Origin: Cladopsammia gracilis
Lineage: Eukaryota > Cnidaria > Anthozoa > Scleractinia > Dendrophylliidae
Assembly (NCBI GenBank): GCA_022457155.1
Contig: JAJGOT010000163.1
Location: 848,501-912,500, forward strand
Length of the DNA: 64,000 nucleotides
Direction: 5' to 3'
Shown here: positions 43,540-54,776 of the stretch, piece by piece
Numbering within the stretch: position 1 is the stretch's first letter
How the letters are laid out: each line of letters begins with the position of its first letter
Notes under the pieces: model-generated
The model's input: only the letters and a program-made list of their open reading frames with translations
The model's database searches: none
Told to the model about the DNA's origin: nothing
Translations under genes and position numbers: made by a program

Positions 43540-45030
43540 AAATACAAGAATTTCTCGCACACATGTGAAGATGCAATGGCCGATTTATTACTCGTGCCGG
43601 TACGTGTTTTCGTATTTACTTTTGTGCATTGCGTTAGATCTGGGTACGACAATACGCACGCATGCACTGCGAGAAATTTTGAGCCCACGGTACTTGGGAT
43701 TCCGTGTAATCGGCGTCGTTTTACAAGCAAAAGCGAGACAAATTTGGGTTTTATTGTTTGCTGTTGTTTACTCGTGACGTATGCGGCAACGAGGTAAAGT
43801 TTCCCCTACGTTTTTCTTTTTATTCTTTTTGTTTTCGTCTGTTATTTGTGCATCGCATTAGATCTGGGTACGAGAATACGCACGCATGCAAGCAGAAGCG
43901 AAACTAATTTTGGTTTTATTCGCTTCTTGTTTTGTTACGTAAGTGTTCCCCGCGAGTAACGTACATTACTTGTTTACTAATAGGCTCCTGGAAGGTGTCA
44001 ATTTTATCTTCGCTGAGAAGAGTGACGGCATCAGTGTTTTCACGTTACCAACCATGTTTTCTCTTATTAGGATGTCGAACAAGCTAAAAGGTATTGGCGT
44101 ACAATCGAAACATCTTCGGATCTTCATCGGAAATCTTCACACATCTTCGGAAAACTTCTGAAAATGCTCGGAAACATTCGTACAACCTTCGGATATTCTT
44201 CGGAGAATTTTCGAAAATCTTTGGAAAATTCCTTCAAACTTCGCAATAAGTGTCGTTCACAGTGTATGTTATAAACAAAATGATGCGTGGCTGCTTGGAG
44301 GCATGAAATTTATCTTCAACTCGACGTTGAACACTAGAAGAGAAATTTCATATCTCCGCCCGCCCATGTATTATTATCTTCTATGTCAATCATTAAAATC
44401 TTCGGACATCTTCGGTAATCTTTGGAAAATTTCGGGAAATAAAGCGACCAGCTCTACTTTAACGAATCCCCAAAGTTGGTGGCTCGTGAGAGAGTTCAAC
44501 TGTACGAAGAATACAGAAGCTTAAAAGCGGGGATCGGCCGCCAACACGGTGAGTTATCATGGTGAGTTAGCGATGGTGCGAGTCGCCAAATGTAGAAAAT
44601 TAAATATTTGACAACTCACCATGTATAATTAAGTAACAATGCGTGTAAGAACTAGGCAATCCTCTATTGTTCTGCGGCATCTCACTTTCCCCACATACGA
44701 TTGTTTAGATTTTCTTACTGAGAATGCATCAACCTATGGGCAACACGTTTTTGAAATGAAATGTACTGAAACTTTATTTTAAATCGATATTTCTTTTGTG
44801 TTACAAGATTTTATGCAATCATGAGCCTCCAAAACAATGGCCAAGAAAGGCTTCTAATTTTCCAGGTTTCCCACATAGAAATTTTGCAACATTAAAACTC
44901 AGAATAGTTTTCACTAAATTGGAATCAATAAGTAAACTAGAGAGAAATAAATGCGCTACCTGATGAAGTGATAGTAGATTTTCATGTTTTAGCTGATGAG
45001 GTGGACCGTTTGAACAATATCCCAATTGAC
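43540..45030. other. No gene recognised; short CTTCGGA-rich and GCACGCATGCA repeats
   Basis: Duplicated pieces (GATCTGGGTACGA-AATACGCACGCATGC near 43640 and 43865) and a stretch rich in CTTCGGA/CATCTTCGG (44105-44240). Frames are short and without domains. Confidence 0.45.
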
Positions 45031-45031
45031 C

Positions 45032-45184
45032 AATTTCGATATATTAAAATTCATACTTGGCTCCGAGGCTTGGGGGAATAAAACAAAAGAAATGACATTG
45101 AGGTTCAGCGTTGAATTATTCATTTCTTTTGTTTTAATCCCCCCAAGCCTCGGAGCCAAGTATGAATTTTAATATATCGAAATT
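45032..45184. mobile_element. Hairpin MITE
   Basis: The arm AATTTCGATATATTAAAATT, CATACTTGGCTCCGAGGCTTG and AATAAAACAAAAGAAATGA, with its inverse around a short centre near 45107. Near-perfect pairing. Confidence 0.8.
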
Positions 45185-45295
45185 AGTCTATTAACACCTT
45201 TCTGCATTCCTTGCCGTTGGGTTGCCTAGTTCTTACTGGGGCCATTACTTAACTCACTGACTTAACTCACCACTACTATCTCGCCCTGTTGTTAG

Positions 45296-45535
45296 ACCCA
45301 AAAGGCAGTGTTACACGCTGCAATTTTTCGTGCAGCAAGTCATAACACCGTTGCGAGACTTGCTGCACGAACCATGCATTGCAGCGTGTAACACCCCCTG
45401 CAAAATCGTTGCGAGACAACCTGCTGCAATCGTTGCAGAAAGTAGAAATGGGTTCTACTTTTCGCAACGATTGCAGCAACTTTTTTGAGTATTGCAGCTT
45501 GTAACACCCCCTTTGCAGCAAGCCTCGCAATGTTT
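45296..45535. mobile_element. Repeat with GTTACACGCTGCAA inverted motifs
   Basis: GTTACACGCTGCAATTTTTC is matched by GCATTGCAGCGTGTAACAC about 70 bp on. Further TTGCAG/CTGCAA copies follow, and the motif returns at 46376-46403. Together they may bound a 45.3-46.4 kb composite element. Confidence 0.5.
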
Positions 45536-46664
45536 TGGTGTTAAAAACCCCATCCGCATGCGTGACAACTAAATCGTTGCAAGCTGCACGAAGAACGTTG
45601 CGCTGTATAGAGCGTCTTCACTCAGTCACGTGGGACTCAAATGACAAAGGCCATATGGCAGCCATGTTGGTGTTCCTAACCAAAGAATTTAATTAAAATT
45701 GTTTTGTACGGGAGCACCAATATAGCGGCTATACCATCAAGTGAAAACACTCCATACTCAATGCTTTATTTGGGACAAAATGAACCCCAAGACCACAGTC
45801 CCAGTCATACCAAGGGTAAGACACACAAAACCAAAGCCCACTAGACTGACTCCATTGAGAAAATAGAACCATAGCCCCATAGAACGATGTAGATGAGGAA
45901 ACAGAGCTTGGATAGACAAGAAGACTAAGGAAGTGGAGAGCTATATAATGCATGGCAGAAAAAGTGGAAAGAATGGGATGTAAGCGCAACTACAAGCCCC
46001 CAAGTTAAGGAGAAATGTAGAAACGCAAGAAGATGAATTGAAGAAGGAGTTAAAAAAACGCCACACGCATTTTGATTAAAAACAAAACAAACCAAACCAA
46101 AACATAAGCAAACTAAAATTCTTGGTCACTAATAATTTTCAATTCATATACATGTACTTTAGTGAGCTCACAAAAAACTTATTAATAAACAACATAGATT
46201 GATAATATGAAAATATATTTATCTGCTCAGAAGGTCTGTCATTCTCGTCAGCTGGGGCACAGTGAACAGACCCGGTAGAGAGATTGGTATGGAAAACACT
46301 CCATAACACCCCGGTTCGTGTAGCAGCAACGATCTTGTATCAGGTCTCGCAACGCCGTTGCGAGATTTGCTGTAAGAAAAATTGCAGCGTGTAACACCGC
46401 CTTAAGTAAAGAAAAAATGTCATCAAACGCAAAAGTGCGCAAAGCGAAGTTGAAGCTATGTATTGTTAAAACTAAAGGGGATAAGTATCCGTTAGTTAAA
46501 AGCTAGGCCTCGCTAAATTTTTTTACTGTTTGACCACTTGTTACGCTATAGTTGAAGAGTCACTGAAGCATTTTGTGTCAGTTAAACGCAGGATCTCATC
46601 TTTTTGGTCCATAAAACCAATTAACAGTTTACTTATTTGTAGTTAGCAAATATTTAAAATAATC

Positions 46665-47010
46665 TAAGGGGCCGATTACATGGCGAAATTCAGCCCGGAA
46701 GCCGGGCTGGAATTATGTTGCGATTACATGACGAATTTCAGCCCAGGCTGACAGCCGCCCTAGTCGTCTTGTTCCTTTGAAAACAAATCATTGCGCGTGC
46801 CCAAGTGCACTTTTCTACCCAGGTGACCTCGCCTTTCAGCCCGGGATGAAATTTCATTATGATTACGTGAGGGTTTTCAGCCTGTTTGCCCGGGTTGAAA
46901 CTTTCTTCATGTAATCGCAAACGTCATTTTAAGAAGATTTGTTCAAGAAACCGGGCTAAAATCTCAGCCCGCCTAACCGGGCTGAAATTCTCCATGTAAT
47001 CGGCCTCTTA
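46665..47010. mobile_element. MITE with GGCCGATTACATGG ends
   Basis: TAAGGGGCCGATTACATGG on the left and CCATGTAATCGGCCTCTTA on the right. Inside are repeated AAATTCAGCCCGG and CCGGGCTGAAATT blocks, so the hairpin can pair in several registers. Confidence 0.8.
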
Positions 47011-47317
47011 AAGAACAGATGCCCCATACATGAGTGAAGTCTTCACAAGCCTAGTGGCTCACAACTTCCGGAGCTTAACCCGGTCTCCCCCATCGAGGCC
47101 TGGATGGGATGCTAGTCCATCGCAATACATGGGCCTATTTTCCAATGAAAATTATTTTTAATTTATCATCAAAGCATAAACGTTCTCATATCTCATCCCC
47201 AAATTACAATAGGATGCAGATTTTTGGCCAGCGGGCATTTTTCATGATGCTCTTTCGAACGAATAAATCGAATAAACCAAAACAATTACTCTGACCAATC
47301 GCAACAGGGTCAAGCCC

Positions 47318-47637
47318 AAATCATACCGTCCAGAAGGACGTCGGACACCTTATTAAGACTTATATAACGGAGTAACTGGTTAGCTTTCAGTTGGGGTTAG
47401 GGGAAGCAGTTTATATAGTTAAATTTAGGACTAAGCAACCCGAGAAGCTAGGTGGTACAGTGGTACGGTAGGCTATGTAAGCTTAAGCCTAGCTGTGGTC
47501 ACAGGTTCAAACCTGAGTGGGGATTTTAGATTTTCTTTTTTACACTTAAAATTTATTGAAAATAAAATTCTAAGTGTCGACATTACGTTATAAAAGTGTC
47601 AATAAGGTGTCCGACGTCCTTCTGGACGGTATGATTT
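47318..47637. mobile_element. Inverted-repeat element with a tRNA-like core, copy 2
   Basis: Closely similar over its whole length to 41755-42078, with the same ends, the same tRNA-like A- and B-box region at about 47450-47525 and small differences. The copies are 5.5 kb apart in the same orientation. Confidence 0.75.
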
Positions 47638-47689
47638 AGGCACAACCTCGCAACAGACTCAGACAATCCAATGAGCCAATCAAAACTCA

Positions 47690-47985
47690 AAGCAATTACA
47701 TGTAACCGGCGCCAAGCGCGGGAAAACACGTGCAGGCAAGTCACGATTGGTGTTAGTTTTGCTTCTGATTGGTTGAGAAAGTGGCGCGAGATTTTTTGGC
47801 CAATCACAAGCCGTAGCAATGCAAAACAAAGCAATCGCGGGGCAAAGCGCGGGAAAACGCGTGCGAGCAAGTCACGATTGGTTTTACTTTTGCTTCTGAT
47901 TGGTCGAGAAAGTGGCGCGAGATTTTTTGGCCAATCACAAGCCGTAGCCATGCAAAACCAAAGCAATCGCGAAATTACTTTCGAC
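47690..47985. repeat. 131-bp tandem duplication carrying CCAAT/ATTGG boxes
   Basis: Two units, each with AAGCGCGGGAAAAC, CACGATTGGT, TTGCTTCTGATTGGT and TTTTTTGGCCAATCACAAGCC. At least six CCAAT/ATTGG boxes and two GCGGGAAA (E2F-like) sites, but no gene is placed next to it. Confidence 0.6.
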
Positions 47986-48067
47986 ACTCAATTGAAAATC
48001 GCTCTATTTAATTTGGTGGCATTGGGCGATATAACATTGAAACATGACCCCTCGTGTCTGACCACCT

Positions 48068-48531
48068 TTAAAGTGCACCTAAACCCTAATTTTTTTTTTC
48101 TTTTAATCAACTCAATGTACGTTGAAAAGTCGAATAGTGAAATATTTCTTGTTTTTAACGTCGCGTTTGTGAGTTATAGAGATTTGAATTTACTAAATGC
48201 TAATTAGATGACGTCAAATGCAGACTCGTTTATTATACAACTACTTGTTTCCACCTCCAAGTAATATTTTTCTACAAATCGATTGACTATAAACAGTTTT
48301 TATTAGTATTTTCTAAATTGATTATCCTTAAGCTGTGAACTGCGTATTGTAAATTGAAGTAGAAATAATGGTAAAGTCTGCATTTGACGTCATGTAATTA
48401 GCATTTTGTAAATTCAAATCTCTATAACTCACAAACGCGACGTTAAAAACAAGAAATATTTCACTATTCGACTTTTCAACGTACATTGAGTTGATTAAAA
48501 GAAAAAAAATTAGGGTTTAGGTGCACTTTAA
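48068..48531. mobile_element. MITE with about 165-bp arms
   Basis: TTAAAGTGCACCTAAACCCT on the left and AGGGTTTAGGTGCACTTTAA on the right. The arms continue through CTCTATAACTCACAAACGCG and its inverse to ATGACGTCAAATGCAGAC. About 140 bp of centre is unpaired. Confidence 0.85.
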
Positions 48532-48844
48532 GTAACTGAGAGATGTTTGAGACACAACGTGTACGTACTTTTTCTAGGACCATTTGTTAGTGGTAGCTTT
48601 GCGTGCAGAAAGGCACGAACAGAATTCAGAGGGCCCAATATTAGTACAGTCACCTCCTCTCTTATGGAGTGTTTTTAGTGTCAAAATTCAAACCTCAATT
48701 CAGCTGTCTCAAGTATGTCACTCTTGTTTTCCTAGGATATCAATATCCAATGCTGTTGTTAAAAGAAGTAGCTCTTCAATTGAAATATATATGAACAGAG
48801 TCCTTCTATTCCAATAATAAACATGACCTTCTAAAGCCTTTGGT

Positions 48845-49595
48845 GAACTTGCCTCACTCCGCTCCCCTCCCTCTTTATTTACTCCGGCTCCCTTTCCTTA
48901 TTCACTCCCCTCCCCTCCTTATTCACTCCACTCCCCTCCTTATTCTCTGCCCTACGCCCCATTATTCATTCCAAGCTCCCTCCTTATTCACTCCACTTCC
49001 CTCCTTATTCACTGCGCTACGCCCCATTATTCATTCCAAGCCACCTCCTTATTCACTCCACTCCCCTCCTTATTCACTGCGCTACGCCCCCTTATTCACT
49101 CCAGCCCCACCCCTTATTCACTCCCCTCCTCCCTTTATTCACTCCGCTCCCCCTTTTTTTCACTCTGCCCCCCTCCTCCCCCCTTATTCACTCCAGCCCC
49201 ACCCCTTATTCACTCCACTCCTCCCTTTATTCAATTCCGCTCCCCCTTTATTCACTCCGCTCCCCCTTTATTCACTCTGCCCACCCCCCCCCCCTCTTTA
49301 TTCACACTGCCCCCCTCAGTATTCACTCCAGCCCCACACCTTATTCACTCCACTCCTCCCTTTATTCACTCCGCTCCCCCTTTATTCACTCTGCCCCCAC
49401 CTTTATTCACTCTGCCCCCCCCCCTTATTCACTCCAGCCCCACCCCTTATTCACTCCCCTCCCCTCTCCTTTATTCACTTCGCACATCCCTCTTATTCAC
49501 TCCCTTCCCTTTTTCTCTTATTCACTCCCCTCCCCTCCTTATTCACTACGCGCCCCTTCTTTAATCACTCATATTCTCCCTCCTTTCCTCCTTTT
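48845..49595 (+). repeat. Pyrimidine-rich satellite, TTATTCACTCC units
   Basis: About 750 bp of irregular 20-30 bp units built on CCTCCTTATTCACTCCACTC, with very few G on this strand. The same satellite continues after the LINE, at 51717-51893. A long open frame here is a composition effect. Confidence 0.85.
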
Positions 49596-51716
49596 AAAAA
49601 AGCGGATGAATTACAGAGACCGCCTTAAAAGAAAAGCTATTAAAACAAATGATCCATCTATTTGGAAACAATTTCGAATGGTGAGAAATCAAGTAAATCG
49701 GGAAATTTACAGCGCCAAACAGGCTTACTATAAAAATGCCTTCAGTAATTGCTCGGGAGATCAACGCAAAACATGGAAAACTATTAACGAACTGACCTCG
49801 CGTAAGTCGAATAAAACCGTTATCAATGAAATGGAATACAATGGGTTAAATTCTAAAGACCAAACAGATGTTGCAGAAATGTTAAATTCCTTTTTTACGG
49901 AAATTGGGCCAAATCTTAGTAGACATGTATTTGAAGTTGATAAATCCTTCGAAGAATTTATTACTGAAACTGATAAAGAATTCATATTTGAAAAAACAAC
50001 ACCAACACACGTTTTTACACTACTATCAAAACTTTGTAAGTCAAAGGCAACTGGATTAGATAATATTTCAGCGAAACTTTTATGGGAATGCCCCGATTTA
50101 CTAGCAGAACCTCTCTCTCATATATTTAATCAATCCTTAATAACCGGCATCTTCCCTGATGAATGGAAATCTGCTAGAGTCACTCCGTTGTATAAAAATT
50201 CCGGGAAGCGTTCTGATCCGACAAATTACCGACCGATATCAATAATTCCAGTCGTGGCCAAAGTTTTCGAACGGATAATCTACGACCAATTATATCAGTA
50301 TCTAACTAGGAATAGCTTTCTTACTGGTTATCAATCTGGTTTTCGTTCCTTGCACTCCACACTTACGGCACTAATTGAAGCTACTGATAGTTGGGCCATG
50401 AACATTGATCGTGGTTTTGTCAACGCTGTCGTCTTTCTGGACCTCAAAAAGGCCTTTGATACAGTTGATCACGATATTTTGTTAAAGAAATTGCAATACT
50501 ATGGGATTCGTCGGTCCAGTTATAAATGGTTTGCTTCTTACTTAGATAATAGAACTCAAATTTGTCACATCAACTCCTGTAAGTCAACCCCGAAATTGTT
50601 GAGATGTGGTGTTCCTCAAGGAACAATTTTAGGACCTCTTCTGTTTTTGTTATATATTAACGACTTACCAAATTGCCTGATGTATTCACAAACCAGGATG
50701 TACGCTGATGATACCAGCTTGACGTTTGCTAGTGCAGACGTTAAGCATATAAATGATTGCCTTAATTATGACTTAAGTAATGTATACACATGGTTATCGG
50801 CTAACAAGCTTACCCTGAATTTGACAAAAACTGAGTTTATACTTATTGCATCAAGGCAGAAGTTTTCACAATTTTCAGAAAGCCCTTCTCTTACTATAAA
50901 TAATAACGCTGTAGAACAAGTAGCATCAGCTAAATCCCTTGGAGTCTACATCGACCAAACCTTAAACTGGGAATGCCATATTGAAAATGTCTGTAAAAAG
51001 ATTGCTTCCGTCATTGGTGCAATTAAACGAATACGGCATCTTATCCCATTTAACATTTTAATCAAAGTTTATAATAGCCTTGTTCAGCCTCACTTTGATT
51101 ATTGCAGTGTGGTGTGGGGAAACTGTAACAAGGGCCTTTCTGAAAAGCTTCAAAGGCTTCAAAATCGCGCAGCCCGCATTTTAATGTCTGCGAGCTACGA
51201 TAGTAATTTGGATGATGTGTTCCGGGCATTAGGGTGGCGTAAACTATGTCATCAAAGATTAGAAATGAAATCTATCATGATGTATAAGACCCTACATGGG
51301 ATGACACCAGATTATCTACTATCAAGATTTGTTTATCGCGATAACGCGAATGCTTATCGTTTAAGGAATACCGAAAACAAACTAGTTCTTCCACAACCTC
51401 GCACTGATTATCTGAAAAGAAATTTTTCATACAGTGGAGCTCAGTTGTGGAACAACTTACCCACAGAATTAAGACTAGCGTCTTCCTTAAGCGAATTTAA
51501 GACAAAACTAAGTCGCCATAGTTTTTAAGTAAAGTTTTAAATAATATTTTTGAACACGGCCTCCATGAAAAGCAGTTTTTATTTTTTATATTGTACCTCT
51601 TATTTGTAGTTAGGAAGTTAGGTAGTTAGCTGATTATGATAATTTAAGCTGATGGAAATACCGTGTATAAATAAAGTTATCTTATCTTATCTTATCTTAT
51701 CTTATCTTATCTTATC
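49596..51716 (+). mobile_element. 5'-truncated LINE (CR1/L2-like group), inserted in the satellite
   Basis: The sequence begins abruptly within the coding region, carries an uninterrupted reverse-transcriptase frame, and ends AATAAAG (51670) followed by about eight TTATC units. Satellite on both sides marks the insertion. The endonuclease domain is missing, so the copy cannot be autonomous, but the lack of stops suggests a recent insertion. Confidence 0.88.
49606..51528 (+). CDS. LINE reverse transcriptase, N-terminally truncated (640 codons)
   Basis: The RT of a non-LTR retrotransposon, which would copy element RNA at a nicked target. Seen: a linker region (RNQVNREIYSAKQAYYKNAF) typical of the segment between endonuclease and RT; then PLYKNSGKRSDPTNYRPISI; DLKKAFDTVDHDILLKKLQY with the first catalytic Asp; GVPQGTILGPLLFLLYINDL; and the active-site box MYADDTSL (YADD). 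A thumb and C-terminal region ends in GAQLWNNLPTELR. The frame is open upstream to the truncation point, so the ATG used here is only the first Met and not the native start. The apurinic endonuclease domain is absent. CR1/L2/Rex-type placement is by motif style; a phylogeny would settle it. Confidence 0.88.
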   Translation: MNYRDRLKRKAIKTNDPSIWKQFRMVRNQVNREIYSAKQAYYKNAFSNCSGDQRKTWKTINELTSRKSNKTVINEMEYNGLNSKDQTDVAEMLNSFFTEIGPNLSRHVFEVDKSFEEFITETDKEFIFEKTTPTHVFTLLSKLCKSKATGLDNISAKLLWECPDLLAEPLSHIFNQSLITGIFPDEWKSARVTPLYKNSGKRSDPTNYRPISIIPVVAKVFERIIYDQLYQYLTRNSFLTGYQSGFRSLHSTLTALIEATDSWAMNIDRGFVNAVVFLDLKKAFDTVDHDILLKKLQYYGIRRSSYKWFASYLDNRTQICHINSCKSTPKLLRCGVPQGTILGPLLFLLYINDLPNCLMYSQTRMYADDTSLTFASADVKHINDCLNYDLSNVYTWLSANKLTLNLTKTEFILIASRQKFSQFSESPSLTINNNAVEQVASAKSLGVYIDQTLNWECHIENVCKKIASVIGAIKRIRHLIPFNILIKVYNSLVQPHFDYCSVVWGNCNKGLSEKLQRLQNRAARILMSASYDSNLDDVFRALGWRKLCHQRLEMKSIMMYKTLHGMTPDYLLSRFVYRDNANAYRLRNTENKLVLPQPRTDYLKRNFSYSGAQLWNNLPTELRLASSLSEFKTKLSRHSF

Positions 51717-51893
51717 TTTCACGCCCCTCCCTTCCCCTTATTCATGCCGCTCGGCGCACCCCCCCCCCCCCCCTCCTTATTCACTCCAGCCCCATCTCCG
51801 TATTCACTTCCTTCCCTCCTTATTCACTCCGCCCCCCCCCCCCCCCCCTCTTATTTACTCCGGCCCCCTCTCCTTATTCACTCCCCTCCCCTA
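51717..51893 (+). repeat. Pyrimidine-rich satellite, right flank of the LINE
   Basis: Continues the TTATTCACTCC-type units of 48845-49595, with two C runs of 12 to 16. Confidence 0.85.
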
Positions 51894-52139
51894 TCATCAA
51901 ATCAAAGCTTTTGTGGGTGTCACATTTAAGCGCATACAAATTTATGCACGCATATTTAAGTTTCACTGGTCTGATTGGTTGACACGCAACCTCGTGATCT
52001 CGCTCTTGATTTCAAGATGGCGGCAAAATATCTCGGTGTGTTGACTTGAGAAGCAGAAGGAAGAATTACAGCGTGCAAGTTTTCAAGATAATGTAAAGCG
52101 TTCATGGATGGATAGAACTTAAAACTAAATGCAAGGCTG

Positions 52140-52260
52140 ATCGGACAGCTATAAAGGGTATTTTATTGCCCAATATTTCGGTTAGGCAAAACTAACCTTC
52201 ATCGGGAGCTGCAAAGTGCTAAGTAGAAATGGAATAAAACGATTACAAGATATTAAAATG
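52140..52260 (-). mobile_element. Penelope-like terminal fragment with a hammerhead-like core
   Basis: On the minus strand, 52205-52176 reads CCGATGAA, a GGTTAG/CTAACC hairpin and GAAA, followed by TATTGGGCAATAAAA. Same layout as the cores at 11.7 and 28.8-30.2 kb but with a different stem sequence. Confidence 0.45.
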
Positions 52261-52494
52261 ATTCAAATAAAAAGGTGTTTAAGTTTGGAAGAATCAATTT
52301 AAGTTTAAATGATTGACACGCGCTCAAAGTTGGTGTCGAATTACAAATTGGCTGTAATTGAATACCCACGTGACCGCGCACTGACTGCGTGTGAAAATAG
52401 ATGCGTGGATAAACAATCAAAATGTTGTTATTAATATGATGAGTAATAGTAATTGGACTGAATGGAGCCCAATTCAGAGAGTAATCGGGCGAGT

Positions 52495-52740
52495 AGTTTC
52501 ATTAAGCAACATACCACACATTTCTATGGTTTATCGGGTCAATAAACCAAGCAAAATATTGACGAGTTTGGACCGCATTACGGGCACTTGACTGTGGTCC
52601 ATTGTTGTCCGCATCTCCATTTGTCTCCCCCCCCCCCCCCCCCCCCGACTGTCTCTCTGTATGTCAATTAATACCAAACTACTTTTGCAATAGACCACAC
52701 ATTTCTATGGTTTATTGGCTCAATAAACCACGCAGGATGT
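52495..52740. repeat. Duplicated CACATTTCTATGGTTTAT segment and C20 run
   Basis: A segment of about 45 bp with ACCACACATTTCTATGGTTT and CAATAAACCA occurs at about 52512 and 52692. Between the copies is a run of about 20 C (52627-52646). Confidence 0.6.
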
Positions 52741-52949
52741 TGGAAGAACACAATAAAAGATTGTAATTCACAATTTGAAGGCGAGTGATTTACAAGCTTT
52801 CCGAGTTTTATTTTGGAACAAAACGAAAAGAATGCTGTCCAGGTTTGAGCAGCAACCGCTAGTGGAGAGGAGCTCTGCGTGACGACACAAATCCCGACTG
52901 CGAAAGAGACTACTTTCGAATTAGCAGGCCCAAGGGGCCGCAACTTTCG

Positions 52950-53145
52950 AATAGCCACTATTTTCGGGTAGCCGTTACTTTCGGGCAGCTAAAATACGTG
53001 AATAATTGAAGAAAAAATAATAGTTAACACAACCGCGGAATAAGCATAATGTCACTCTTTTTCTCATTGATTCTTCGGTATTCTTCGACATTCTTCGGTA
53101 TTCTTCTGTATTCTTCGGTATTCTTCGGCATCGTTGTATAGTAAA
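52950..53145 (+). repeat. Repeat ending in (TTCTTCGGTA)n, left member of an inverted pair
   Basis: Contains TTCGGGTAGCCGTTACTTTCGG, AACCGCGGAATAAGCATAAT and six to seven TTCTTCGGTA-type units. The inverse copy lies at about 56560-56800. Confidence 0.65.
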
Positions 53146-53430
53146 ACACTAAGCTACTTCATCTGCATGGAGACGTCAGTGCGGTCTTTTTGATTGGACC
53201 ATTTACTTTTAGGGATGGGGGGTCGTTTCTTTCGGGTAGCCGTTACTTTTGGGGCCGCTACTTTCGGAATCCTACGGTATGTGGTTTACGGGTATGATAG
53301 TCAATAGCTATAGACCAATCAGACGCGTATTATCTTCATCATCGGTCCTTATCAGCGCTACGGGGCGCATAAGGGCCTCGGCATTATCTTCAGTTATTGT
53401 ATAGACCTTATTCGATGGTTTAACAGATAA

Positions 53431-53586
53431 TAGATGGTTTTCACTCACGTGACCTTCAGTTCTGTGGGACTCAAATGACAAAGGCCATGGCGGCCATGTT
53501 GGTGTACATAACAAAAGAAGTTCATTAAAATTCTTTTGTAGGTGTACACCAACATGGCCGCCGTGACGTAACGTGAAAACCACCTA
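53431..53586. mobile_element. Hairpin MITE
   Basis: TAGATGGTTTTCACTCACGT on the left and ACGTGAAAACCACCTA on the right, with inner arms GGCGGCCATGTTGGTGTAC and its inverse. A related half copy lies at 45607-45705 (GGGACTCAAATGACAAAGGC). Confidence 0.75.
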
Positions 53587-54055
53587 TACGCGCGGTAGTT
53601 TAACGAGTTGCGTAGTATTTTTTCGAGCCCCGTAGAGGGGGGCAGTACGCAGCTCTTACAAGGTCTCCTGTGATTTGCTGAGAAAACAATAGAACGAACA
53701 ACACAACAAAACAATAGAGCTGCGTGATACCCAGGTCCTATGAAATTATTAAGAGCTGCGTGGTGCCTGCGCAGAGACGAGAAAAAATACTACGCAACTC
53801 AGTCGTAGAATATCCGCACATATTATCTGTTAAATCATAGAATAACAGGTTTATTATTCGACTGAAATTCTGTGAATTATATAATAGCTTCTGTGTCTTT
53901 AAACCGGGACACTGTGATGTAATACGGCAATCTACTGTGTAATACGCTCGGATATTTTGCGTGTTCTCTTCCCCTTGTAATGTAAAATGACGTCACAGTT
54001 GTATAATCATACTTTGTACTCCACTCAGTCCAACAACTATTACTCTTATTACTCT

Positions 54056-54350
54056 AATCGTATCAATAACAAAATTCTCGATTGTGATCGGTCATGCGCG
54101 CGCCTATTTCTCACGTAATTGGCGCGCGGTCACGTAGATGTCCAATTACAGCTATCCAATTACAACTTTTTGTAATTCGATAGCTGTAATTGGACACCTA
54201 CGTTGCATGCGCGTCAATCAGTTGCACTTAAATGGGTTCTTTTGTGCTGTTTTCCCTCCTACTTTCAAACTGATATTAAATATCGTAGGCGTTTTGAGTA
54301 CAAAAAAGACAACAGACTTTTAAATCTCGAATTTTGTTATTGATGCGATT
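54056..54350. mobile_element. Nested inverted repeat
   Basis: Outer arms AATCGTATCAATAACAAAAT and its inverse near 54330-54350. An inner hairpin at 54132-54203 is built on GTCCAATTACAGCTATC and its inverse. Confidence 0.7.
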
Positions 54351-54445
54351 AAATAGTAATTGAACCTCGTGTCGAACAATTCAGGGGTAATCGTGCTCGT
54401 AATTTCAAATCGTCCTCGCGCTACGCGCTCGGCTGATTTGAAATT

Positions 54446-54738
54446 AGGGATGGACCATTAGAAAAGTGATGGGGGGGGGGGGGTGGGAACTTTGGGAGAG
54501 GCAAGAAATTTTTTTTTTGTCCACCTAAGGTGGAAATTTTTTTTTTTAACTCGATGGCTGGAATATTTTTTTTTTAAAAGTTTATTTTGTAATTGTCCTT
54601 GGGCATATTTTTTTTTTTTTTGCGATAATGCGTGGGAATATTTTTTTTTCTTAATAATTTACTGGGGAAATTTTTTTTTTTGCTTTTGCCCCACCCCCCC
54701 CCCCCCCCCTCCCCATCACTTTTCTAATGGTCCATCCC

Positions 54739-54739
<1 letters not shown>
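54446..54739. mobile_element. MITE with AGGGATGGACCATT ends and homopolymer interior
   Basis: AGGGATGGACCATTAGAAAA, GTGATGG and a G run are matched by the inverse at the right. The interior consists of repeated blocks with long T runs (up to 13). Same family as 1604-1809. Confidence 0.75.

Positions 54740-54774
<35 letters not shown>

Positions 54775-54776
<2 letters not shown>

Noticed and set aside
48840..49628. 262-codon Pro/Leu/Ser/His-rich frame
   Set aside because: Produced by the stop-poor pyrimidine satellite. It runs out of frame into the LINE and has no domain.
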